A stretch of DNA of 64,000 nt from Inquilinus sp. Marseille-Q2685 (GTDB taxonomy: Bacteria; Pseudomonadota; Alphaproteobacteria; DSM-16000; Inquilinaceae): NCBI RefSeq assembly GCF_916619195.1, contig NZ_CAKAKL010000007.1:62001-126000 (forward strand), written 5' to 3'. The position numbers and the translations under genes were made by a program. Within the stretch, counting starts at the first letter, position 1. Each line of letters starts with the position of its first letter. Positions 28,228-36,325 of this stretch are shown here, piece after piece. The notes under the pieces are model-generated. The model was not told the origin of the DNA. It saw nothing but the letters and a program-made list of their open reading frames with translations, and did no database searches.

Positions 28228-29001
28228 TTACTTCTCGACGAAGGCCTTCTCGATGACGTAGTCGCCCGGCTCGCCGTGATTGCCCTCGACGAAGCCCCGC
28301 TCCTCCAGGATCACCTTGAGGTCGGCCAGCATCTGCGGGCTGCCGCACAGCATCACGCGGTCGTGCTCGACCGCCAGCGGCGGCAGGCCGATATCCTCGG
28401 ACAGCTTGTTCGAGACGATCAGGTCGGTGATGCGGCCGCGGTTGCGGAACGGCTCGCGCGTCACGGTCGGGTAGTAGATCAGCTTGCCGCGGATCTCCTC
28501 GCCCAGGAACTCGTCCTGCGGCAGCTCCTGCGTGATCAGCTCGCCATAGGCCAGCTCGGCGACCTGGCGGCAGCCGTGCAGCAGCACGACCTTCTCGAAG
28601 CGCTCATAGGTCTCGGGGTCGCGGATCAGGCTCAGGAACGGCGCCAGGCCGGTGCCGGTGCCCAGCAGGTACAGGTTGCGGCCGGGCTTGAGGTTGTCGA
28701 GCACCAGCGTGCCCGTCGCCTTGCGGCCGACGATGACCGGGTCGCCTTCCTTCAGATGCTGCAGCCGCGAGGTCAGCGGCCCGTTCTGCACCTTGATCGA
28801 GAAGAATTCGAGCCCGTCCTCGTAGTTCGGGCTGACGACGCTGTAGGCGCGCAGAAGCGGCTTGCCGTCGACCGGGATCCCGATCATCGTGAACTGGCCG
28901 TTCTTGAAGCGGAACGTCGGGTTGCGGGTCGTCTTGAAGCTGAAGAGCGTGTCGGTCCAGTGATGGACGCTGAGAACGCGCTCCTCATTGAAATTGCTCA
29001 T
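28228..29001 (-). CDS. fpr: Ferredoxin-NADP+ reductase Fpr
   Basis: 257 aa, bacterial subclass FAD reductase. RAYSVVSP binds FAD, LLGTGTGLAPFLSLIRD and MLCGSPQML bind NADP, and the C-terminal ...YVIEKAFVEK is typical of the alphaproteobacterial/Azotobacter group. Moves electrons between NADPH and ferredoxin or flavodoxin. Here it is divergent from the enamidase-like gene across 220 bp containing a GTATAC palindrome. It could feed reduced ferredoxin to the reductase at 41623, or may simply be the general oxidative-stress enzyme. Confidence 0.94.
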   Translation of the reverse strand: MSNFNEERVLSVHHWTDTLFSFKTTRNPTFRFKNGQFTMIGIPVDGKPLLRAYSVVSPNYEDGLEFFSIKVQNGPLTSRLQHLKEGDPVIVGRKATGTLVLDNLKPGRNLYLLGTGTGLAPFLSLIRDPETYERFEKVVLLHGCRQVAELAYGELITQELPQDEFLGEEIRGKLIYYPTVTREPFRNRGRITDLIVSNKLSEDIGLPPLAVEHDRVMLCGSPQMLADLKVILEERGFVEGNHGEPGDYVIEKAFVEK

Positions 29002-29121
29002 GCCTCGTCACCCTTCGCTCGCGACCACGCGCAGAATGTGGGAAATAGCCTCGCCGGTGTCGAGCCGATGCGTGTAGATTCTTCCGGCGAAATTTGCAAG
29101 GCGGCCTTGCTGCGGCATAAT

Positions 29122-29139
29122 TTGTTTGTATACTAACAA
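29122..29139. promoter_or_regulatory. GTATAC palindrome between fpr and the enamidase-like gene
   Basis: TTGTTtGTATACtAACAA, an 18-bp palindrome with one mismatched pair, in an AT-rich stretch 83 bp before the plus-strand gene and 120 bp before fpr. The core GTTTGTATACnAA recurs at 46764-46779 before the molybdenum-hydroxylase operon. The form suits a GntR/FCD-type or MarR-type dimer. Confidence 0.7.
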
Positions 29140-29221
29140 TAAATGCGGGCGGCTGATGTTGTCAACGGTCCGCGGCAGGCGAGGCGCCCCGCACGGCGGG
29201 GCAGCGGAAAAGGAACGTCCC

Positions 29222-30421
29222 ATGGCGCATGACGAGCCGCAGAAGCCGGCCGGTCCGGCCAAATTGGTCATCCGCAACATCGGGTTGCTGCTCAGCGGCA
29301 GGCTGGAGGCGCCGATCCTCGAGGCCGACACGGTGGTCGCGGTCGACGGGCGCATCGCCGCGGTCGGGCGCGAGAAGGATGTCGACACCGAAGGCGCCAC
29401 CACCCTGATCGACGCCCATGGCACGACGCTGGCGCCAGGCCTGATCGATAGCCATGTCCATCCGGTGATCGGCGACTGGACGCCGCGGCAGAACCAGATC
29501 GGCTGGATCGACAGCAGCCTGCATGGCGGCGTCACCACCATGATCTCGGCCGGCGAGGTGCACCTGCCCGGCCGGCCGCGCGACGTGGTCGGGCTGAAGG
29601 CCCTGGCGGTCACGGCGCAGCGCAGCTTCTCCGCCTTCCGCCCCTCCGGCGTGAAGATCCATGCCGGCGCGCCGGTGATCGAGAAGGAGATGGAGGAGCA
29701 GGACTTCAAGGACCTGGCCGCCGCCGGCGTCACCCTGCTCGGCGAGATCGGCCTCGGCGGGGTCAAGGACGGGCCGACCGCCCACCGCATGGTGGAATGG
29801 GCCCGCAAATACGGGATCCAGAGCACGATCCACACCGGCGGCCCGTCGATCCCCGGCTCCGGCCTGATCGACAAGGACGTGGTGCTGGAGACCGACGCCG
29901 ATGTCGTCGGCCACATCAATGGCGGCCACACTGCCCTGCCGGACGGCCAGATCCGCTGCATCTGCGAAGGCTGCCGGCGCGGGCTGGAGCTGGTGCACAA
30001 CGGCAACGAGCGGGCGGCCCTGTTCACCCTGCGCATGGCTCGGGAGATGGGGCAGCTGGAGCGGGTGATCCTGGGCACCGACGCGCCGGCCGGCTCCGGC
30101 GTCCAGCCGCTCGGCATCCTGCGGATGATCGCGATGCTGTCCTCGCTCGGCGAGGTGCCGGCCGAGACCGCCTTCTGCTTCGCCACCGGCAACACCGCGC
30201 GGATGCGCAAGCTCGACGCCGGCATCATCGAGCCCGGCTGGTCGGCCGATTTCGTCTTCCTCGACACCGCCCAGCACTCCGCCGGCACCTCGCTCCTGGA
30301 GAGCGTGCAGCTGGGCGACCTGCCGGGCGTCGGCATGACCGTGATCGACGGCGTTGTGCGCAGCCAGCGCAGCCGCAACACCCCGCCGGCGACCCGGGTC
30401 CCGGTGGTGGTGAGGGGGTAG
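29222..30421 (+). CDS. Amidohydrolase, enamidase-like
   Basis: 399 aa from ATG 29222 with AAGGAA upstream. Metal-dependent amidohydrolase: HVHPVIGD supplies the first metal pair, GGHTAL a further histidine, and LGTDAPAGSG the catalytic aspartate. The sequence resembles enamidase, the enzyme that hydrolyses 1,4,5,6-tetrahydro-6-oxonicotinate to 2-formylglutarate in fermentative nicotinate breakdown. The 6-hydroxynicotinate-reductase homologue at 41623 and the shared upstream palindrome support this. A hydantoinase-like or other cyclic-amidase role is the alternative. Confidence 0.75.
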   Translation: MAHDEPQKPAGPAKLVIRNIGLLLSGRLEAPILEADTVVAVDGRIAAVGREKDVDTEGATTLIDAHGTTLAPGLIDSHVHPVIGDWTPRQNQIGWIDSSLHGGVTTMISAGEVHLPGRPRDVVGLKALAVTAQRSFSAFRPSGVKIHAGAPVIEKEMEEQDFKDLAAAGVTLLGEIGLGGVKDGPTAHRMVEWARKYGIQSTIHTGGPSIPGSGLIDKDVVLETDADVVGHINGGHTALPDGQIRCICEGCRRGLELVHNGNERAALFTLRMAREMGQLERVILGTDAPAGSGVQPLGILRMIAMLSSLGEVPAETAFCFATGNTARMRKLDAGIIEPGWSADFVFLDTAQHSAGTSLLESVQLGDLPGVGMTVIDGVVRSQRSRNTPPATRVPVVVRG

Positions 30422-30439
30422 GGGCGGCGGCCGGCCCGG

Positions 30440-31630
30440 CTACAGCACGAAATCGGCCGCGGTCAGCTGGGTGTCGGCGGAGACCTGCACCAGGAAGTCG
30501 GTGCGGCGGGCGCCGTCGACATCCGCCTTGATCTGGAAGTTGCGCCCCGACGGCCCGAACGGCACCAGTAGCAGCTCCGCCCCGGCGCCGGTGAAGCTGC
30601 CGGTGACGATGGTGAAAGCGGTGTCGCCGTTGCCGGTATCGTCGTCAGCGTCGACGGCGCCGAGATCGATAATGTCGCCCTCGGCGGCGGAGAAGCCGGT
30701 GATGCTCTCGCGGTTGCCGTTCGCGTCGGGAAGCGGCGCGTCGGTGATCGCGGTGTAGACGTGGCGGTCCGCGCCCTCCCGTCCCTCCTGGGAGTCCAGG
30801 CCGGCGCCGCCGATCAGGACGTCGTCGCCCTCGTATCCATGCAGGTAATCGTTGCCGTCATTGCCCGAAAGCCAGTCGTCGCCCAGGCCGCCGACCAGGA
30901 TGTCGAGGCCACCGGCCCCCTCCAGGATATCGTCCCCGCCCTCGCCGTTGATCCCGTTCGACCCGCCCGTGGCGCGGAAGTGGTTGGCCTCGGCATCGCC
31001 GCGCAGCGAAGACCCGATCCGGCTGCCTTCGATGATCTCGATGCCGCTCAGATACCGGTCGCTCTCGGCGTCGCCGAAGTTGCGGCCGGGGTCGGTCAGA
31101 TCGACTGTGACGCCGACCGTGCTGTCGGCATAGCTGACGATATCGGTGCCGTCGCCGCCGATGAAGCGGTCGGCCCCGGCACCGCCCACGAGCACATCGT
31201 CCCCGGCCCCGCCGTTCAGCGTATCGGCGCCGGCGCCGCCCGAAAGGGCGTCGTCCCCGGCCAGGCCGCGCAGCGCATTGTCGGCCGCATCGCCGGCGAT
31301 GGCGTCGTCGAACAAGCTGCCGCGCACGATCTCGAAGCCGTCGAGCAGCACGTCACCCTCGGCGTCGCCGCCATGGGTGGCGCCGGTGGTCAGATCGACG
31401 GAGACGCCGGCGGCGCTGTCGCCGTAATTGAGGATGTCGGTGCCCGCCCCGCCGCTCAGCATGTCGGCGCCGGCGCCGCCGTAGAGAGTGTCGTCGCCGT
31501 CGCCGCCCTCGAGCCGGTCGTCGCCGTTGCGGCCGCGCAGCACGTCGTCGCCGCCGAGGCCGTACAGGCTGTCATCGCCGTCGCCGCCGAACAGCCGGTC
31601 GTCGCCTTCGGTGCCGATCAGGATCGTCAT
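30440..31630 (-). CDS. RTX-type calcium-binding secreted protein 1
   Basis: 396 aa from ATG 31630 with GGGGAGGG upstream. It starts directly with nonapeptide repeats (GGxGxDxLx) in three blocks: residues about 8-65, 100-150 and 190-245, separated by spacer segments such as GVSVDLTTG. No N-terminal signal. The C-terminus, ending LTAADFVL, is the acidic/hydrophobic type recognised by type I secretion. No catalytic domain is visible. It is divergent from a second RTX gene with the same terminal AADFVL. Transporter genes are not in the window. Confidence 0.85.
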   Translation of the reverse strand: MTILIGTEGDDRLFGGDGDDSLYGLGGDDVLRGRNGDDRLEGGDGDDTLYGGAGADMLSGGAGTDILNYGDSAAGVSVDLTTGATHGGDAEGDVLLDGFEIVRGSLFDDAIAGDAADNALRGLAGDDALSGGAGADTLNGGAGDDVLVGGAGADRFIGGDGTDIVSYADSTVGVTVDLTDPGRNFGDAESDRYLSGIEIIEGSRIGSSLRGDAEANHFRATGGSNGINGEGGDDILEGAGGLDILVGGLGDDWLSGNDGNDYLHGYEGDDVLIGGAGLDSQEGREGADRHVYTAITDAPLPDANGNRESITGFSAAEGDIIDLGAVDADDDTGNGDTAFTIVTGSFTGAGAELLLVPFGPSGRNFQIKADVDGARRTDFLVQVSADTQLTAADFVL

Positions 31631-31668
31631 CTTTCCCTCCCCAATAGATTGGGCTATCCCGGTTGCCC

Positions 31669-31697
31669 TGCAGTGCACTGCATGAAATCTTATTTCA
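31669..31697. promoter_or_regulatory. Nested palindromes between the divergent RTX genes
   Basis: TGCAGTGCACTGCA (31669-31682) is a perfect 14-bp palindrome. It is followed at once by TGAAAT-ctt-ATTTCA (31683-31697). They lie in the AT-rich part of the 231-bp divergent intergenic region, 40-70 bp before the minus-strand RTX start. Likely regulator sites; the factor is unknown. Confidence 0.5.
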
Positions 31698-31861
31698 GTA
31701 AGAAGTTTATGGATTTCGGCCGAATGGAGTCCATCGCCGTCGTATGAAATCTTCCAAGCCGGATGCCGGCAGGCACCGGCCATATCGTATGTTCGGCTGA
31801 TGTGGCGGACGGCTCGGGACGCTACGGTTCGCGCCAGAGGCGCCGCGGGGCGGCGGCGGGC

Positions 31862-33382
31862 ATGGGGGTGATCCCGGTGGGCAACATCTTCGGCGACGAC
31901 AATCCCAACACCCTGTCCGGCACGGCGGCGGCCGATTCCGTGTACGGCCGGGGCGGCAACGACACGCTGATCGCGGTCGACGGCTATGACGAACTCTACG
32001 GCGAGGCCGGTGACGACATCCTGTTCAGCGGCGGCAGCAACAATGATCTCTATGGCGGGGACGGGAACGACACCGTCGACTACAGCCGTGCCGATCTCCT
32101 CGAGGGAGGCGCGCGTGCCAGGATAGGCATGCAGGTCGCCGGCAGCGGAGCCTCGTTCGCCGACACGATCGGAGCGGACGTGGAGAATCTCACCGGGACG
32201 CCGTTCAGCGACTGGCTGATGGGATCCGCTGCGGACAACATCCTCAAGGGCGAAACCGGGATCGACCCCTTCGGCTCTGGCGACGAGCTTTACGGCGAAG
32301 ACGGTAGCGACAGGCTCTACGGCTACTACGGCGACGACAAGCTCTACGGCGGCGCGGGCGCCGATCTCCTCTATGCGGGCGACGAGGACGACAGGCTCTA
32401 CGGCGATGCCGGCGCGGACGGTCTGAGCGGCGAGGAGGGCGATGACGTCCTGCGCGGCGGCGACGGCGACGACGGGCTGGAAGGCGGGGCCGGCACCGAC
32501 ATCCTGCTGGGCGGCGCCGGCTTCGACACCGCCCACTACTCGACCAGCCTCGCCGGCGTGGCCGTGACGATCGGGGCCTATGGCTCCGGCGGCGACGCCG
32601 AGGGGGATCTCGTCGGGCCGGATGTGGAGAATATCGGCGGGTCGAACCATGCGGACGTGCTGGTCGGCTCCGCCGCCGACAACCGTCTCGACGGCGAGCC
32701 GACACGCACCCGCACGGGCGGGAACGACAGGCTCTCCGGGTTCGGCGGCAACGATACGCTTTCCGGCGGGCTGGGCGACGATATCCTCAACGGCGGCACC
32801 GGCGCCGACCGGCTCTCCGGCGGGGCCGGCATCGACACCGCCAGCTACTACGCCGGCACGGCCGGCGTCGCGGTCAACCTGGTCACCGGCGCCGGCAGCG
32901 GCGGCGAGGCGCAGGGCGACAGGCTGGCCGAGATCGAGAACCTCTCCGGCAGCCAGGGCAACGACAGCCTGGTCGGGGACACCTGGGCCAACACGCTGCT
33001 GGGCTGGAACGGCAATGACGTGCTCGCCGGCGCGGGAGGCAGGGATATCCTCACCGGCGGTGCCGGGGCCGACCGCTTCGTCTATGGCAGCGCGGCGCAG
33101 AGCGTGGTCGGCGCCAATGCCGACCGGATCACCGATTTCAGCCATGCCCAGGGCGACAGGATCGACCTGTCGGCGATCGACGCCAACACCGCGGCTGCCG
33201 GCAACCAGGCGTTCGGCTTCATCGGCACCGCCGCCTATGGCGGCGTCGCCGGGCAGCTGCGCTATGTTGCGCGCGACGGTGTCACCACCATCGGCGGCGA
33301 CATCGACGGCGACAGGATCACCGATTTCCATATCACCCTGACCGGCATCAGCGCCCTGGTTGCCGCGGATTTCGTGCTGTAG
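31862..33382 (+). CDS. RTX-type calcium-binding secreted protein 2
   Basis: 506 aa from ATG 31862 (GTG 31868 also possible). Repeats of the GGxGxDxLxG type run almost throughout, interrupted by DVENLTGTPFSDWLMGSAAD-like spacer modules seen in other alphaproteobacterial RTX proteins. The last 100 residues (ADRITDFSHAQGDRIDLSAI...) are the M10-serralysin-type C-terminal region, ending VAADFVL. No enzyme domain is seen. Probably secreted by a type I system encoded elsewhere. Confidence 0.87.
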   Translation: MGVIPVGNIFGDDNPNTLSGTAAADSVYGRGGNDTLIAVDGYDELYGEAGDDILFSGGSNNDLYGGDGNDTVDYSRADLLEGGARARIGMQVAGSGASFADTIGADVENLTGTPFSDWLMGSAADNILKGETGIDPFGSGDELYGEDGSDRLYGYYGDDKLYGGAGADLLYAGDEDDRLYGDAGADGLSGEEGDDVLRGGDGDDGLEGGAGTDILLGGAGFDTAHYSTSLAGVAVTIGAYGSGGDAEGDLVGPDVENIGGSNHADVLVGSAADNRLDGEPTRTRTGGNDRLSGFGGNDTLSGGLGDDILNGGTGADRLSGGAGIDTASYYAGTAGVAVNLVTGAGSGGEAQGDRLAEIENLSGSQGNDSLVGDTWANTLLGWNGNDVLAGAGGRDILTGGAGADRFVYGSAAQSVVGANADRITDFSHAQGDRIDLSAIDANTAAAGNQAFGFIGTAAYGGVAGQLRYVARDGVTTIGGDIDGDRITDFHITLTGISALVAADFVL

Positions 33383-33493
33383 CGGCCCGCCTTGGGGCGG
33401 GTGGGCTCATATCGGCCACCCATTGCCGGACGCCGGGATCCAGCCTGCCGGCCGGGACCACGATCGCAGTGGTATTATCGGTCATCTGCGTTC

Positions 33494-34132
33494 ATGCTAT
33501 GTTCCATGGACGCGACGCAGACCGATCATGCAATGGAGGCCGCGCCCGCTCTTCAGGAGGAGCGGGCGGCACGGCATCTGCGCATGCTCGCCCGGGCGGC
33601 GGACGTCCATATGGAGATCATCGAGGCCACCCGCACCGAAGCGGTGGAGGCGCCGCAGCCCGGGGTCGACTATGGCCAGCGGATCGCCGTCGTCACCCGG
33701 TCGCTGCGTCTGACCCTGCTGCTGGAGGACAAGCTGTCGCGGCAGGCGGAGGAGAAGCGCAAGGCGGCGGCGCAGCGGGAGGCGGCGCAGGAGGACTGGC
33801 ACGGGCTGCGGGTGAATCTCGCGATGATGGCGGCGGCCTATGAGGCGTCCGGGGACGGCGAGGAGGCCGACCGCCGTGAAGCCGAGATGCATGAGCGGCT
33901 GGAGCGGCCGGAGGTGGTGGAATTCATCGAGGCCAGCCGTCCGGAGGTGGCGGTGGCGGCGCTGTGCCGGCGCTGGGGCTATCCGGTGCGGGTGGAGCAG
34001 TGGCTGGAGATGGCCGACGAGGCGATGGAGGAGCTCGGCTTCCTGCCGCCGCAGGACGGCGAGGACGCCGAGGATCCGCCTGAGCCCCGCTCGGCTGCCG
34101 CCCACAGACCGAAGGCGCCGGACACGGGATGA
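33494..34132 (+). CDS. Uncharacterised protein, paralogue of the gene at 57598
   Basis: 212 aa, no recognised domain. Helical and strongly charged, with a Lys/Arg/Glu-rich coiled-coil-like middle and an acidic, disordered C-terminus. It shares with the 57598-58281 product the blocks LRxLxxAAxxxM, TRSxRLTxxL and AxCRxxGYP, in the same order. The start is ambiguous (ATG 33494 or 33506) and neither has a clear ribosome-binding site. The bases around the starts are nearly identical in both paralogues. Function unknown; it may be nucleic-acid or protein binding, but nothing shows this. Confidence 0.75.
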   Translation: MLCSMDATQTDHAMEAAPALQEERAARHLRMLARAADVHMEIIEATRTEAVEAPQPGVDYGQRIAVVTRSLRLTLLLEDKLSRQAEEKRKAAAQREAAQEDWHGLRVNLAMMAAAYEASGDGEEADRREAEMHERLERPEVVEFIEASRPEVAVAALCRRWGYPVRVEQWLEMADEAMEELGFLPPQDGEDAEDPPEPRSAAAHRPKAPDTG

Positions 34133-34138
34133 CCGCGT

Positions 34139-34309
34139 CGGTCGGGTTTGCCCGTGGCGAACCCGACATCCGGCCGCCGTCGCGGCCCCCGAACCTGTTG
34201 GATTCGCTGCCGCGAACCCAACCTACGAAATCCGGTTCCTCTCGCCTCTCCCGCCCCGCGGGAGGGGTCGGAGGCGCTCGGCACCTCCGGGTGAGGGAGG
34301 ACCGGCCTT
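34139..34309. repeat. Degenerate family C and family B repeats in a 238-bp non-coding gap
   Basis: gtcgggtttgcccgtggcgaacccgac (34139 on), then a gcgaacccaacctacg end near 34217-34232, resemble the palindrome at 6709. These are followed by ctctcccgccccgcgggagggg and ccgggtgagggag from family B (34238-34309). The gap lies between the unknown gene and the marR stop; nothing else is seen in it. Confidence 0.65.
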
Positions 34310-34370
34310 CCCGGCGAAGATGCTCGCCGGTATCAGGCCATGATGCGACCGGATGTCAATTCATCCGGCC

Positions 34371-34817
34371 CTAGCTCAGCCGGCGCAGCAGGTCGACCAA
34401 TGTCGCCCGCTCGGCCTCGTCCAGCGGCGCCAGGGTCTCCTCGGTGATGCGGAACGCATTCGGCACGATGCGCTCGGCCAAGGCCTGGCCGGCGGGGGTC
34501 AGGGCGACCTCGAGGCGGCGGCCGTCCTCGGGATCCGGCCGGGTCTCGATCAGGCCGCGCCTGACCAGCCGGTCGACCACGCCCTTGATCGTCGCCGCGT
34601 CCATGGCGGTGCGGCGGCCGAGGCGGTTCTGCGAGCAGGGGCCGCGCTCCAGCAGCTTGGCCAGCACCGCCCATTGCGTCGCGGTCAGGTCCGGGTCGCC
34701 GATGCCGGCGGCGAAGATCGCGGCATGGCGCTGGCTGACCTGGCGCAGGATGAAGCCGATCTGGTCGTCGAGGATATAGGGGCTCGCCCCTGATCCGCGT
34801 GTCGCGGTGATGATCAT
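34371..34817 (-). CDS. MarR-family regulator at the end of the N-heterocycle operon
   Basis: 148 aa. Winged helix with LTATQWAVLAKLLERGPCSQNRLG and the wing DPEDGRRLEVALTPAG, both typical. It is the last gene of the minus-strand run that begins with the molybdenum hydroxylase, 12 bp after livF. MarR-type NicR controls aerobic nicotinate genes in Pseudomonas putida, so an aromatic-acid-responsive repressor fits. It is a candidate for binding the GTATAC palindromes. Confidence 0.88.
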   Translation of the reverse strand: MIITATRGSGASPYILDDQIGFILRQVSQRHAAIFAAGIGDPDLTATQWAVLAKLLERGPCSQNRLGRRTAMDAATIKGVVDRLVRRGLIETRPDPEDGRRLEVALTPAGQALAERIVPNAFRITEETLAPLDEAERATLVDLLRRLS

Positions 34818-34829
34818 GGCCGCCTCATA

Positions 34830-35534
34830 TCACACCGCGAGATAGGCGTCGCGGATCTCCGGCTGCGCCTCCAGCTCGGCCATCGTGCCGCCGAAGCGGA
34901 TGCGGCCGGTCTCGATGATGTAGGCGCGGTCGCTGATCAGCCGCGCGAAATGCAGGTTCTGCTCGGACAGCAGCACGCTTAAGCCCTCGCGCTTCATCGC
35001 CAGGATGGCGTCGGCCATCTGTTCGACGATCTTCGGCGCCAGCCCCTCCGACGGCTCGTCCAGCAGCACCAGCGACGGGTTGCCCATCAGGGTCCGGGCG
35101 ATGGTCAGCATCTGCTGCTCGCCTCCGCTCATCCGCCCGCCGGGGCGGCGGCGCATCTCGGCCAGGTTGGGGAACAGGGCGTAAAGCCGCTCCGGCGTCC
35201 ATGTCGGCGCTCCCGGCCGCGGCGGCTGCTGGCCGACCGCCAGGTTCTCCTCCACCGTCAGGTCGGTGAAGATCCGCCGGTCCTCCGGCACATAGCCCAG
35301 GCCGGCGCGGGCGATCTCATGCGTCGGCTTCGCGGCGATGTCGGCGCCGCGGAACAGGATCCGCCCCTCGCGCCGCGGCACCAGCCCGACCAGGGACCGG
35401 AAGGTGGTCGACTTGCCGGCGCCGTTCCGGCCGAGGAAGGCGACGACCTCGCCTTCGCCGACCTCGAAGCCGACATCGAACAGGATATGCGCCGGGCCGT
35501 AATGGGCGTTGAGACCGGAGACCGAGAGCGTCAT
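34830..35534 (-). CDS. livF: ABC transporter ATP-binding protein LivF-type (second system)
   Basis: 234 aa. Walker A GRNGAGKST, signature MSGGEQQMLTIARTL, Walker B LVLLDEPSEGLAP. The start overlaps the livG stop (ATGA). Belongs to the importer encoded within the N-heterocycle operon, and is only moderately similar to the LivF at 17916. Confidence 0.93.
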   Translation of the reverse strand: MTLSVSGLNAHYGPAHILFDVGFEVGEGEVVAFLGRNGAGKSTTFRSLVGLVPRREGRILFRGADIAAKPTHEIARAGLGYVPEDRRIFTDLTVEENLAVGQQPPRPGAPTWTPERLYALFPNLAEMRRRPGGRMSGGEQQMLTIARTLMGNPSLVLLDEPSEGLAPKIVEQMADAILAMKREGLSVLLSEQNLHFARLISDRAYIIETGRIRFGGTMAELEAQPEIRDAYLAV

Positions 35535-36325
35535 GCGGGCACCTCCGTCCGGTGGCGGGCGTCGTAGACCAGGCCGTCGCCGAGATAGACCGCGCGCACC
35601 TGCGGGTCGCGGCGCACCGCCTCGGGCGCGCCCTCGGCGATCAGCGCGCCGCGGTTCAGCACCATGATCCGGTCGGCATGCTCGAACACCACATCCATGT
35701 CGTGCTCGGTGAACAGCACGCCGATCCGCCGCTGCCGCGCCACCTCCGCGGTCAGGCGCATCAGCGCCACCCGTTCCTTCGGCGCCATGCCGGCGGTCGG
35801 CTCGTCCATCAGCAGCAGCTTCGGCGCATTGGCCAGGGCGATCGACAGCTCCAGCCGCTTGACGTCGCCATAAGCCAGCTCGCCGCAGGCTCGCTCCGCC
35901 GCGCCGCCCAGCCCGACGAGGTCGAGCAGCGCGTCGGCCTCATCCGGGTAGGCGCGGCCAGCGAAGCTGAGACCGAACCGGCGGTGATGCGACAGCAGCG
36001 CTGTCTGCACGTTCTCGCGCACCGTCATCGAGGCGAAGGTGGCGGCGATCTGGAAGGTGCGGCCGACGCCCAGGCGCCAGACCCGGCGTGGCGCCAGGCC
36101 GGTGATGTCCCGCCCCTCCAGCCGGACGCGGCCGGCATCGGGGCGGATCTGGCCGTTCAGCATGTTGAAGCAGGTGCTCTTGCCGGCGCCGTTCGGGCCG
36201 ATCAGGGCCAGAATGCCGCCGGCCTCGAGCGTGAAGTCGCCGCCGCGCACCGCCTGAACGCCGGCATAGGATTTGGCCAGGCCCTCGCCCGGCAGCAGCG
36301 GCCCCATCACTTGTTCGGACTTCAT
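35531..36325 (-). CDS. livG: ABC transporter ATP-binding protein LivG-type (second system)
   Basis: 264 aa from ATG 36325; the longer upstream frame is a shadow of livHM. Walker A GPNGAGKST, Walker B LLLMDEPTAGMAP, and YDARHRTEVPA at the C-terminus. The start overlaps the livHM stop by four bases, directly beside two long G tracts in the livHM 3' end. Confidence 0.93.
   Translation of the reverse strand: MKSEQVMGPLLPGEGLAKSYAGVQAVRGGDFTLEAGGILALIGPNGAGKSTCFNMLNGQIRPDAGRVRLEGRDITGLAPRRVWRLGVGRTFQIAATFASMTVRENVQTALLSHHRRFGLSFAGRAYPDEADALLDLVGLGGAAERACGELAYGDVKRLELSIALANAPKLLLMDEPTAGMAPKERVALMRLTAEVARQRRIGVLFTEHDMDVVFEHADRIMVLNRGALIAEGAPEAVRRDPQVRAVYLGDGLVYDARHRTEVPA

Noticed and set aside
31631-33331. 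Minus-strand open frame upstream of the first RTX gene
   Set aside because: It is the antisense of the second RTX gene's repeats; the real start has a ribosome-binding site at 31630.
30440-33382. Possible CRISPR-like repeat array
   Set aside because: The short period is the nonapeptide RTX coding repeat, not spaced identical DNA repeats.
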